Shown one piece after another: positions 13,301-24,129 of a stretch of DNA of 64,000 nt. The stretch's first letter is position 1, and every line of letters begins with the position of its first letter. The position numbers were made by a program, and so were the translations under genes. The DNA comes from Cymbomonas tetramitiformis (Eukaryota; Chlorophyta; Pyramimonadophyceae; Pyramimonadales; Pyramimonadaceae): positions 1 to 64,000 of the forward strand of contig LGRX02034722.1 of NCBI GenBank assembly GCA_001247695.2, written 5' to 3'. The notes beneath the pieces were generated by a model that was not told the DNA's origin, made no database searches, and was given only the letters and a program-made list of their open reading frames with translations.

Positions 13301-15150
13301 CAAGCATCCCATAATGGCAGTCGCAGCCATTCGTCGGGATGCGTCCACAAGGCCAACGTAATCCATGAGTACCGCGTACACCATGCATCGAACTGTAAAT
13401 GGTTCTTTCTCGATGACGTCGAAAACCGTATGACCAGTGGACCACAATACCTCTAGCTCATCCACCAGGTGGTCGTAAAAGAGCGAAGTATCCTTGGGCT
13501 TGCCCTCCGCAATACCATACGTGAACACGTGCTTGTGTCGTTCCTCCCCGGGCAAGTTGCCAATCGTGAAGCAAATGGGCATGATGCTGGATAGCTGATC
13601 GTTGAACGGGTTGATTCCATCCGCGCAAAGAATAATCCATAGATTCCGGCGGTCTGCGAAGAAATTGGGGTACTTCTGGACCAAAGCTCGGAGAGCAGGA
13701 GAATCTGCATTGGCATGGACGGGTCCAATGTTAGGTCCCCATCGGTCCGGGGTCTCGACTACATGTATACCACCTACCGAACCTACTATCATATCAATCT
13801 AATAATTTACTAAAAGTTCGCTGATTGAGCTAGGATAATGAGTGTTGGGTCCCACAGGTGTCCGGTATCGGGGCGGGACATTGGACCGATTGGAACAGGA
13901 AAGGGACTATGGAATACTCAACAGGGCTGAGCATTTTTTATGATTCGCACCATGTATCCCGGTGACTTTGTCTGGTTGTTGGTCAGGGAGCTTGGTCGCA
14001 TCGAAGCTCCGCACCATCGCGGCATATTCTGGACAAAGGAAGATGTACTCCAGCAGTGATTCCAAAGGCCAGTATCTGAAAATAGATCTTGCTCGACCGT
14101 TCGTTCTCACCCCGTCGTGTTCTTTTCCCAACCTATACCTCGATGTCTTACACTTCGGGCATTTATCGAGCTCGCTGTGTTCACCTTTGTACATGATGCA
14201 GCCCTTGATGCACACGTGCACCTCTTTGTACGCATGGTAGAAGGGTTTAAACCGCTTCAATGTCTCGGGGTACGTGCGAGGAAGGACTTGCCGTTCTTCG
14301 ATGTTAAGGAGCCTTCCCCGGACGATGTCGAGAATAGATGCAAAGATGGACTGGGTCCCGTTGTGCTCGACCTGCATCTCCAAAAGGTCAAGTAACAGTC
14401 CGTTGATCTTGGAAATGTCCTGCAAGGCGCCAACACTTCATCAGTCCATCCGCGCTTGGTACTAGAAGGATGCATGTGTAAAGTCATGGGGCAATATGGG
14501 TCCCCACTCGGTACCACACATGGGACCGGGCCGTTCACAAGGGTCCCATATCGGTCCCATGTGGGTACCATAACTTGCAAGCAGCACTCACTACTGTAAC
14601 CGTACGAGGCGGTATGTACTGGTCCTAAACCGGTACCACGTCCCGTACCAATAGGTCCCCCAAATGTTCCCAATGGGTACCACATCCTGAACACCCTACT
14701 CACCACATCGTCTTCTCCATCGGAATCGCCCGCAGAATCGTCAGTAAGGTTATCGGCATCTTCATCCTCCTCGCCACTAACTTCCCCGTCGCCGTTGTCG
14801 TCTCCAGATGACGATTCGCCATCATCATCACGTAGTTGTTTCCCAAACCCCAAGTCCTCGATGTGTTTCGCCAACGCTTCAAAGTTGGATATCACCTCGG
14901 CTTCCCGAGAGGTATAGTCACGATCCGCACCGCCCATCTCATCATCTCGGGGAGATGATCGCTCATTCTCTTCTTCGAACTCCTCTTGCGGAATGTATAC
15001 ACCATATTGTTTGACATGTCGGAGAATTTGACGGCGGCCAAGTTCACGTGTCGTAAGCCCTCGGTGGTGGCATTGATTACACGGACAAATGCCATACTCT
15101 GAAACGTAGCGTCCAGGGCGGCTTCCTTGTATGCCCTGTGGAGTCGCCAT
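10342..15150 (-). CDS. TNP2/CACTA (EnSpm)-like transposase, multi-exon
   Basis: Exons on the minus strand, 5' to 3': about 15150-14704, 14419-13922, 13708-13204, 12947-12579, 12453-12142, 11974-11587, possibly about 11440-11300, 11208-10714 and 10695-10342, most with clear GT/AG borders. Exon 1 has a Cys/His finger (CPCNQC...RHVKQYG) like the transposase-associated domain of plant CACTA elements, then an acidic stretch. Exon 2 has HVCIKGCIMYKG and CPKCKTSRY, and exon 3 has ILCADGINPFNDQLSS, matching the TNP2 core in which C..C.SRY and DG.NPF are diagnostic. The 11974 exon contains MFCFEDYFGRMKRAVK, like the DUF4218 region (Y.GxLKxYVRN) found downstream of TNP2. The last exons look like the DUF4216-type C-terminus. 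The product would cut and join CACTA-type element ends. No interrupting stop is visible inside the main exons. No CACTA terminal repeat was found, so the element limits are unknown. Every intron is dense in GGTCC/GGTACC words. Confidence 0.8.
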
Positions 15151-15335
15151 CTATCGTCACATAGACAAGTGCCAAACCATTTTATCCAGCATGGTGCAGG
15201 TAGAACGCCTGCAAAAGGTCGTACACGCTGGGGTGAGTAAGTGTTTAAAGCGAGCAGTACTATACGGGGGCGGGGTCTCGGACCGATAGGAATCACTCAG
15301 TCCATAACCGGTCCCGGACCCCGGACCCGTAGGAA

Positions 15336-15497
15336 CCATGCCTTGGACCCCATACGGACCCGTCGGTACCATGCCTTGGACTCCATACGGACCCGTCGGT
15401 ACCATGCCTTGGACTCCATACGGACCCGTCGGTACCATGCCTGGGACCCCACATGGACCCGTCGGTACCATGCCTTGGACTCCATACGGACCCGTTC
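15336..15497. repeat. 33-bp tandem repeat, about 5 copies
   Basis: Nearly identical 33-bp units, each containing GGTACCATGCC and CATACGGACCCG. They lie just upstream of the first TNP2-like exon and carry both GGTACC and GGACC words. Confidence 0.9.
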
Positions 15498-15588
15498 GGA
15501 ATCCACCGCAGCAAGACGCCGCAACCCTAATAAACCCTATGGTCCCATAGGTGGAACACGACCCGCCCCTATGGGGTTACGTAAAAAA

Positions 15589-16024
15589 ACGCCGGGTCTA
15601 GGCGTGGGTCCGGGTCCATGTGGTCCAAAAATGTCTGACCATGCATGGACCTCGCATGGACTTGCCAAATAACCCGTTGAACCACTGTGGGACCGACGGC
15701 ATGGACCCGTAATGAAGCCTATGGGACCGACGCACAAGTGTTTTTGCCTTTTTTTGCTTAAAAAAGTGCATTTTGGGGTTACGCGTTACACATGGACCTC
15801 ACTTGGACCGACCAGTGTTAAAGGCTCGCTCTCACGCTGCCCCCATGAGGACCAGCGGGTCCCCGAGATTTTACAAAAAAAAACGCCGGGTCTAGGCGTG
15901 GGTCCGGGTCCATGTGGTGCAAAAATGTCTGACCATGCATGGACCTCGCATGGACTTGCGTCGGACCACTGTGGGACCGACGGCATGGACCCGTAATGAA
16001 GCCTATGGGACCGACGCACAGTTT
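15589..16024. repeat. Direct repeat of about 145 bp, offset 294 bp
   Basis: The segment starting ACGCCGGGTCTAGGCGTGGG at 15589 recurs almost unchanged at 15883, each time preceded by a run of A and followed by CATGGACCTCGCATGGACTT and GACGGCATGGACCCGTAATG. The spacer between copies is unrelated. No coding sense. Confidence 0.85.
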
Positions 16025-16413
16025 CACATTTTTGGGGATTCGAGTCACATGGACCTCACGTGGACCTATCTAAAGAACGACGTCGGCGAGGCAAGCAGCG
16101 GTGTAAAGAATTCCTCGTTGAGAGATAGCGAAAATCGACCCAAAAATCGAAAAAACAAAATTTGGGCACTAAAAGGGGCAGGTTGATTGCAATATATCCT
16201 GCCAAACAAAAAAGCAAAAATGTTTTTTTCCCGTGAGATATCGGCATTTTTGTGCGTGCGATTTTTTCAAATCGAACTAAAGGGAAAAAATCGAAGAACA
16301 GGTGCTCTGTGGGAATGCTTTCCTGTTCCCAGCGAACGGTGCAATTGACGGACCAGATGAACCCCCCAGTCTTAATCGGACGGTCTCCATGAGTTACTGA
16401 AACTCAAAATGGC

Positions 16414-16546
16414 ATGAAGGCGTGGGTGGGCACCCATAACGCCCCTTGTGCACTAGCGGCGTCGTTGGCGGCAATCGCCCATCGTGCCACATGCACGGGG
16501 AACTGCCAGTAGAACACAAGGGGAATCGTGGGTGCCCATGCCTTCA
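16414..16546. repeat. Long imperfect foldback (stem about 35 bp, loop about 58)
   Basis: The arm at 16414-16453 (beginning ATGAAGGCGTGGGTGGGCAC) pairs with the arm at about 16511-16546 (ending GGGTGCCCATGCCTTCAA), including a CCCCTTGTG/CACAAGGGG block. A few mismatches and a small bulge interrupt it. The right arm overlaps the 3' side of the adjacent tRNA-like sequence, so the two folds compete. Confidence 0.65.
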
Positions 16547-16625
16547 AGGGGATTCGAACCCCTCACCCTCACGTGAAACGCGTTCGGCTTACCAACATTT
16601 GACCACTCGGCCAAGCACCCACGAT
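16525..16625 (-). tRNA. tRNA-like sequence with perfect A and B boxes, aberrant ends (probable tRNA pseudogene or SINE head)
   Basis: On the minus strand TGGCCGAGTGG (A box, D arm) is followed by GGTTCGAATCC (B box, T arm, at 16550-16560) at class II (Ser/Leu-type) distance, with an extra arm between. The T stem pairs perfectly. The expected 7-bp acceptor does not form next to the T arm. Instead an 11-bp perfect stem, ATCGTGGGTGC with GCACCCACGAT (16615-16625 with 16525-16535), closes the structure 11-12 nt further out. The anticodon arm cannot be assigned cleanly. It could be a RNA polymerase III promoter of a SINE or a decayed tRNA gene; I doubt a normal decoding tRNA. Confidence 0.5.
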
Positions 16626-16829
16626 GATGGAAATTCGCCGCACGGCAGCAATTATATTCATAAAACCGCATGCCCTACCGAGAGCACTCTGAAACGAACT
16701 AGAAAAGAAAAAAAGAAATTGAGACCTGCAAATTTGAAATCGCAGCCCATGACAGTCCCATGCGAGTTGACTCGATCGCGTGGACCGACGTTGGACCTCG
16801 ATGGAACCAATGCTGTCCACCTTGGTACA

Positions 16830-18377
16830 ATGCCTCGCCTGGCGGCGCAGAAAGTCAAAGAACTTTGAATTCTTTGAAGACCTTCGTTCCTCGCACTACC
16901 GCCTCACAACCTCAGTCCTCACAGCCTCACGCACAACCTCCGTCCGTCCACGCAGCACAGACATCGATGGGACCTTCACGCAAGACACGCAGCAAAGACC
17001 AGAAGAAACTGTCTTCCCGGCAGACGACCCTCCCTCAGTCTGAAAACACCCAGCTGGGGGAGCTCATGCGCCAGTTTGCAGCCCAGCAGCAAGAAATGCA
17101 GGGTCTCCGGCAGCAGCTGGCAGCAGGGCTTGCTGGTGCTGCTGCTGTGCCTGCGCAGCACCCGGCCGTCAAGGTGGAAGCGGGTGCTACAGGCAGCACG
17201 CCTGGCGATGCGGGGGGGGTCTTCCACACGACAAAGGAAGCCCCCCAGCATCTCGTGAAGTCATTGCAGCGGTCGACAAATTTAGTTTGCGGAAATAATT
17301 TAAAAAGTGGAGTATGGGCCCCTGGATGCACCATCTCCACGCTGGAGGAAGAGAGCCTGGACGAAGCCGTTGAGGCGATCAAAACGGCGACGCCAGGCTT
17401 CTCGTACGAATGCGTGCGGGATTACATAAAAACCGACTGACATATATGAAATGTCAGACCACCACCTTGGGGAGGTGGAAGCTAAAGACCACAAAAGAAT
17501 GCCCGACGGGTTTTTTCCAGCGTTTTGACGGCCCGGCCCGCGGCGTCCGGGTGGCATCGGACGCCACCGGCGAGCTGCCCGGCAAGAAGACCACCGAGAC
17601 GGTGCTGAATTACTTCGACGCCGGGCAGCCCACGGAGGGGCCCCTCTTTGAAGCCTTCTGGGCACTGGAGGGGGTGCAGTACGTCAAGCCCGCCGACGTG
17701 CAGCCCGCCAACTTGGGGAAGCCCGCCGCCGGGCTGGACAAGGATCAAGGGGAGAAGATCCCTGCCCCAGTCGCGCCCGAGAAGCAGGGCAAGGAGAAGA
17801 AGAGTTCGTTCGTGTGGCCACTGGTAAGCAAACATACCTGTAATGTTTTTTTTACCCTGGACCCCTTTGTTTTAAGAGGGACGGTACAGGGGCCACGTTT
17901 AGCCCTCGTACCGAACCCACGCTGGACCGACCCACAGTGTGGTAGGGCCGCTCCAGCTGAACTGCAGTGTGTGAGTGTGGGTACGATGTCGCTGACTGCT
18001 ATTGGTTTGGGGCTGGGTCGCAGGCGGATGACTCCACACTGGTGCTCGGGTCATTCGTCGCCGTGCACCGCATCCGCTCCAAATCCGTTACCCCCTTCCC
18101 CGAGGAGTTCGCCTCCTCACTCCTCGACTACGACAACGATCGGTTCGAGTTGTGTTACGGGGTGGTGGAGGGGGTCCCCGGGGGGAGCAGTGTGAATATT
18201 GCCAAGGGGGGCAATATCCCCAAGGACGTCGTGGAGGTTTTGCTCAAGTTCGGAGTAAAACCTTCCCCCCACGACGAGAACGACGAGGCCGGGGACCATC
18301 ACGACCGCATCCTTGCGATGCACGAGTTATCCATCACGAAGTTGCTCGCTCTCCCCTCCAACTCAGAAAAAAAATAA
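16830..18377 (+). CDS. Unrecognised multi-exon protein with coiled coil, possible transposon accessory gene
   Basis: I do not recognise the family. Coding blocks: about 16830-17440 (Ser/Gln/Pro-rich, basic SRKTRSKDQKK, then a Gln-rich coiled coil LGELMRQFAAQQQEMQGLRQ); 17455-17823 (ending EKKSSFVWPL at a GTAAGC donor); 18024-18377 (ADDSTLVLGSFVAVHRIRSK onward, ending SNSEKK stop). Intron 17824-18023 has clean GT-AG ends and is the best-supported border; the join between the first two blocks is uncertain. 'LGSFVAVHRI...ELCYGVVEGV' has the feel of a small chromatin-type reader fold (BAH/Tudor-like), but this is a guess. It lies between two transposase-like genes of opposite strand, so it may be the second gene of a DNA transposon. 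Confidence 0.5.
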
Positions 18378-18447
18378 ACAAAACAGAACTCCAGCACGAC
18401 GCCAAGTCGATAATGGAGGCAGGCATCCTGGTGTGGTGAGTAACCCT

Positions 18448-21400
18448 TCAGTTCACACGTTTTGCCCTCTGTAACCTGGGCCCGTTTACCTCTGTAAACC
18501 TGGGTCCCGCACGGTCCGGTGTTCTGCCCGCACCCCGCCCCCGTATGTCCTGTATGGTCCCACGTGTCGCCCCAACCCCGCCCCAGTATACTCTGTGTAC
18601 TGTGTTGAGGTGTGGTGTGTCTACGTATGCAGGTTGCCAGTCAGTAACGTCAAGCTCAGCAAAAATGCCTCTAAGGTATTTGCTGGTAGACAAGAAGTAC
18701 GGTTGTGTCCTCGTTTCCCGCGTCATCCTGCAAAAACAAAGACCTAGGACACAAGTCAACATCAATATATACACATGCGTGGTACGCATGTACGTGGCAT
18801 GTACCCCTTCAGTGGGTCATATGTACCCGTGATGTACTATCACGGGTACACACCGGGTGCACGCGCACCCACCATGAACTACTCGCCAGGGATCATGGCT
18901 TGTGAACACGTACCTGACACATTTCCGCAAGCTTTTGCATTAACTCTCCCACCATGTCACTCTGACCGCCGTCATCCTGAAGCACGTCGTCCTCAAGCTT
19001 GTCGTCTTCAACCACGGGGGCCTCAACAAAGGTGTCGACAATCGGCGTAGGCTGCCCTTGCACGAAAATCGGGTGTGCCCTAATTTCGAGCATGCACTCA
19101 TCGATGGGGAATGAAATGTCCCAGATCTCCGAACCGTAATGAAGGGATATCTCAACATCATCCGCTACCAGATCGTAGTAGAAACCATTTCGCATCCATC
19201 CCGGGTATAAGGCGGGATTCGAGTGCTCGATGTTGTTAAGGATGCCGACCATATCTCCCCATGCATATGTCCTTTCATCGACCACCGTGCCATCGAGGAG
19301 GGCCACCTTCACGACAAAATTGGCGCCGGGGGGTAGATAAGGGAGGTCATCACCCACGGGTGCCGGCGCATCTTCAACGGCGACGGCGGGCGTCTCTCCC
19401 TCGGCGAGTACAAAAGGGATCGGCGGCAAGGGTGCCTCTCCCTCGTAATTCTTCGCGATTCCCGAAGGCCCGGCGCCATCCGCCGGCATTTCGAAATCGG
19501 GGGGACGGAGAGGCAGATGCTCACGATGATCATGCTGATGAGGGGGTATATATAACCTTGCCGTATCCGTAAATCCTTTTGTGCCTACGCATCGTCCATA
19601 CACTTACCTTCACGCATCCTTTGCATCGGAGGCACGGACATGGCGTTTTGCGCCAATCCCTTTGTCGTGCCCCGACCTCCACGGCGCCTTGTTGTCTTGA
19701 GACGCCTGCGAGGATTCCCCTGCGAGCACCTTGCACCCACGCTCACGTGATGGATCTTAAACACATGTCTTACCCTCTGGCGGGTACGCATGTACCCTGC
19801 GAGTACGCGATATCGGTGCGATCCTGGTACGTGTGCACCGCGTGAGTACCGTAAAATGCGTGCACGCCCGGTACACGTGCACCAACAACACACCGTAGAC
19901 TACTTCGACAGCACGGGCAAGAAATCTCACCTCGGCGGGGGGGGCGGCGGGTCGTCGGCATCCTCCATTTCGGCCACCACGTCCGCCTTGGCGTCCGCGT
20001 CGACCGTGCGCAGGGTCTCCTTGGCCACGGCTTCACCGTCCTCCATCACGGCATCGGCCGAGGTGATGCGCGGACCGAACTTGTTGACGTGGTGGAGCGA
20101 CGTTCTCCACGACACTAGTTCCTTGCCATCGCATTTGAGGCATTTGCAAGGAATCAACTGAGGTCGGTCCCGCGTACTTCTGCGAGCACCTCGCACCCAC
20201 GCGCGCGGGATCATCAACGCGGGTGGGTACCACCGCGTGGCCAAGGATCGAGTTTCAAACACAAGTTATCAACTCACTGGGTGCGCGTGTACCTTGCGAG
20301 TACGCGATATCAGTGCGATCTTGGTACGTGTGCACCGCATGAGTACCGTGAAACGTGTGCACGTCCGGTACATATGTACTAACAACACACCGCAGACTAC
20401 TTCGACGGCACGGGCAAGAAATCTCACCTCGGCGGGGGGGGCGGCGGGTCGTCGGCATCCTCCATTTCGGCCACCACGTCCGCCTTGGCGTCCGCGTCGA
20501 CCGTGCGCAGGGTCTCCTTGGCCACGGCTTCACCGTCCTCCATCACGGCGTCGGCCGAGGTGATGCGCGGACCGAACTTGTTGACGTGGTGGAGCGACGT
20601 TCTCCACGACACTAGTTCCTTGCCATCGCATTTGAGGCATTTGCAAGGAATCAACTGAGGTCGGTCCCGCGTACTTCTGCGAGCACCTCGCACCCACGCG
20701 CGCGGGATCATCAACGCGGATGGGTACCACCGCGTGGCCAAGGATCGAGTTTCAAACACAAGTTATCAACTCACTGGGTGCGCTTGTACCTTGCGAGTAC
20801 GCGATATCAGTGCGATCTTGGTACGTGTGCACCGCATGAGTACTGTAAAACGCGTGCACGCCCGGTACAAATGCACTAGCAACACACCGCAGACTACTTC
20901 GACAGCACGGGCAAGAAATCTCACCTCGGCGGGGGGGGAGGGGGTGCCTTGCAAAGAACCCATCTGGCTTCATCGTCATCATTCCAATTAACCGGAACCC
21001 CTTGGAAGCCCGTCAGTAAGCAATGGCGTACCCAATCGGCGACTTCTTGTTGCATCACGATCAAGTCCGGCAACGGTATTATGCCATCAGTCGACTCACA
21101 TCTGAAGTACTTGCCCGCGAACTTTGTTTCGGCGGAGAACGCGTTCAAGTGTTGGGTACGATTAACGTCGAGGTCGGGAAATCCTCGTGCATAGTCATCC
21201 AAATAGTCACACGTCCACTCACCCATGTCATGGCGATGTTCCACAATCGTGTTACGAAGTACGTTATCAAACGCCGCCTCTGCCGCCGTCTCGTCGTCAA
21301 CCACCGGGCTGTGGCACATGAGGCGGAGGGGTTTTGGAAGGAGGTTGAAGCTGTACGTCAGTACACATGTACCAATGATGTACCACAACTCTAGTGCACT

Positions 21401-22690
21401 TGTACCGTCCATGTACCCGTTGACAGGACCATACTAGCAATGTCGGTACAATGGAAAGACAGGGCCAACATGAATTTTCGTATGCGAACATGAAAATTTT
21501 GGCAGGGCCTCCGGCGCACAAGGTAACCATAAGAAGGGATTTCCGGCATCTTTTGTTTCACTTGCATGCGTCTTTGCTCCGTACATATGCACCCAACGAT
21601 TCCCAGGTGCCGTACATATGCACCGTGGATGCACCACACATGGGTGCACATGTACGCAACACGTACCAAAGGGTTAGTGGGTATCCACCATAATTATGGC
21701 ACGAGCCTAGAACGAACCCAATCAACCTGCGTGGATTCGTGGAAATGGAGATCGAGCGGGGATTTATGTACGGGTAAGAACGCACCATGCCATGCCAATA
21801 TCCACCCCAGTTGAAGGATCGCCGTCGGTAATGGTGCCGCATACGGCGTCGGTTATTTCCTCGACAACCGCCGAGCCTTCCGGTGCGGGAGCACCGGCAG
21901 TGAGATGTATGGAAGGATTTTCCGGCAGGGCAGACAGCCAAGGCCACGCGGAAGATGCACGATCATCACCACGTCCTTGGCGATAAAATAATCTCTCCGC
22001 TACATCGCATCCCACGTCCCCGGAACGTTCTCCCTCCCAAAACTCGGACTCCCATGCGGAGCTATTTGTTGTGGTTGATTGTAATAAAGCCGCGTCCACG
22101 TGAAGGCGGCGGCCACGTGCACGCGGTCCCCCAGCCACGACCCAGTGGTTTAGGTCGGATTGTTGAGGTACACGACGCTCGCCACGCACGTTCCTGCGAA
22201 GCACAGTCAGTCGGTACATTATCGGTACACATGCACCCGGGAATAATCACAATGGTACGACGTGGGTACATGTGTACCGAGCGTGTACGGTGAATGCGGA
22301 CACATTCTCCCACTAAGGCATTCCCACACGACGCGCCCACGCAAAATAAAAATTTTGGCAGGGCCTCCGGCGCACATTGTGACCATAAGCATGAATTTCC
22401 GGCATATTTCGTTTCACCTTCATGCGTAAGTGTCCGGTACGTATGTACCGACGTCACACCGGCCATGTACCAACTGAAGAACGGTGAGGTGCACGCGTAC
22501 CCGGGATGCACGTATTACTTTATGAAGGGAAGAACGCACCTTGCATCGACATCGTCGGTGTCGTGAACGGGTCGTTGTCGACCGTGTTGTCGCCATGCAT
22601 GCGCCGGGGCCGGGCGAAGATACCGAGGGCGTCCCCGACGCTCCTGCCCATGTCGCATGGATCTGCATACGGGAAGACATTGCGGGTACA
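18448..22690 (-). CDS. Unrecognised multi-exon gene with repeated transposase-associated-type zinc-finger exons
   Basis: Minus-strand coding blocks separated by GTAC-rich introns: 22690-22537 (ends TPTMSMQ at a GT donor); two related exons near 22425-22345 and 21575-21488, both containing MPEI..YG..VRRRPCQNF; about 22210-21790; 21355-20935 (acidic, ends in PPPPPPR at a GTGAG donor); two almost identical exons about 20670-20424 and 20173-19927 (PCKCLKCDGKELVSWRTSLH, then HVNKFG); about 19743-19530 (CPCLRCKGC...RRHKRIYG); 19603-18910 (acidic, ALLDGTVVDERTYAWGDMVG). The C-x-C-x2-C...H...YG pattern matches the finger in exon 1 of the neighbouring TNP2-like gene. No TNP2 catalytic core follows, so this is either a truncated CACTA-like gene or a separate DNA-binding protein. 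It could also be more than one gene. Confidence 0.45.
19790..20940. repeat. 497-bp tandem duplication (2.3 copies) carrying a zinc-finger exon
   Basis: Sequence from about 19790 to 20285 is repeated at 20287-20782 with few differences, and a third partial copy (intron and the polyproline donor end) runs to about 20940. Each full copy holds one finger exon ending in a C-rich polyproline track at a GTGAG donor, plus an intron with GTAC palindromes. The third partial copy carries only the shared exon end, fused to a different exon body. Confidence 0.85.
21488..22455. repeat. Direct repeat of about 100 bp, offset about 860 bp (duplicated exon)
   Basis: AAAATTTTGGCAGGGCCTCC starts each copy, at 21492 and 22347. 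On the minus strand both encode MPEI..YG..VRRRPCQNF with changes confined to a few residues, suggesting exon duplication with selection on the protein frame. Confidence 0.7.
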
Positions 22691-22734
22691 TACGTACCGA
22701 ACATGTATTAGGCGGCATAAGGTACATACACGGA

Positions 22735-22870
22735 CACATGCACCTAACATGTACCCGGCGACCGGTACATGCCGGGTACGCATGCCGCGCCGCGAGCAAG
22801 TACACGTTGGGTACAAGATAAAGGTACACGTGTATCCGGCATGTACGCATGGACGAAAACATGTGTACTG
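22735..22870. repeat. Left member of a direct repeat pair flanking the gene at 24.1-26.3 kb
   Basis: The block around GCCGCGCCGCGAGCAAGTAC with flanking GGTACA words recurs at about 27165-27300 in the same orientation. The pair brackets the + strand gene, as terminal or subterminal repeats of one element would. Confidence 0.6.
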
Positions 22871-22962
22871 CATATGTACTATCACCGTACGTTTCTGGTA
22901 CATTGGGACCTTATCAGTACCCAAATAATGTTCTTGCATGTACCCAAACGTAATGGATGGGT

Positions 22963-23131
22963 ACATATGTTATTTCTGCACCCAACTTTGGCTTCATTCT
23001 TGTACTTTTGTGTACTTGCTCGCGGCGGATGTTGGGTACAATTAGGGTATACAAGAACCATCCCGTTACTAAAATCCGCCGCGAGCAAGTACAAGAATGA
23101 AGCCAAAGTTGGGTGCAGAAATAACATATGT
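22963..23131. repeat. Near-perfect palindrome, 58-bp arms, 43-bp loop
   Basis: 22963-23030 and 23074-23131 are inverted copies. The left arm has one 10-bp insertion (TTTTGTGTAC); otherwise I see no mismatch. The arms include GCTCGCGGCGGAT at the loop side and ACATATGT at the outer ends. An arm segment, CGAGCAAGTAC, also occurs near 22795 and 27240. The region is not part of a convincing gene. Confidence 0.85.
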
Positions 23132-24129
23132 ACTCAGGCTTGGTATATGCAAGTGCATGCGAGTACAATTTACACTTTTCCCGACAGCTTCAGGTACAAC
23201 CCAGGCGCACGTGTACCCGAGCGAAAATCACCAAAACGCAAAAAAAGTCACCAAACCCCCCAAAAACTAGTTGGCCTCATTTTAAAGCGCACGACGAGCG
23301 CAAAAAATAATCGAGTGCACGACGAGCCCGAAAAACATTTTAGTTGCACGAAAAATGGGCAAACGTGTTGCACAAAAAAAAGGAACAGAGAGAGAAAATC
23401 GTACCTCAATTAGGATGACCGCCCGAGTAGAGCGGTGGGGTGGAATAATCGATGACGATCGCGATCGATACGTACGTCACCTGCGTGCCTGCGATCCCCA
23501 ACCCGCGAAAATTTTCAGAGAAAAGCTGCACCGCTCGATAGCGAATCGAACGGGACGAAAGATACCTGATGAGGAAGGGGTGTCAAAAAACTTACAAGCA
23601 CGAAATTCGACGGGGTCAGTGTCACCGTGATCGCGAAAAACGATTTCCCACCTGTGGATCAAAGGCAGGAAAAATCTGGGCCCCATACAAACTCCAGACT
23701 GCAAATCGAAAAAGGGTATGGCGTCTGAAGGGCCTTAATTAAAGACGCCGGCGTCATTAGCTCCTATTGGCGCCCGATCACTACACGTCGTTCGGCTCGT
23801 GTCGCATCAGCCCCACGGCGAGTTTGAACCGCCGCCTCACGGCCCGAAGACCGGGCAACAGGTCATCCCCACCACTCGGCTACGACAGCTCCAGACTGCT
23901 ATCGTCGGATTTTTCGAACGGTACGGACTCGAATTTTTCGTGCGGTACGAACTCGGTACGAAGGTGTCGACGAAACTGTTGACCAAGACACGGTCCGCAG
24001 CGAGGGTGGTGCGTGTGTACGCTTCAAGTACGGATTTTGAAAGAGATGCGGCGCTTACCACCCAAGTTAACTTAAAATCCAATACCACGCACACCACCGT
24101 AAAAATCAGCACCAGCGCCAGCCTAAACA
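23132..24129. other. Gap upstream of the + strand gene
   Basis: About 1 kb with no exon I can support. A/C-rich sequence (23220-23400) is followed by CG-rich words including a GATCGCGATCGAT run near 23458. The + frame is open from 23799 into the gene below, so an upstream start cannot be excluded. Confidence 0.5.
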
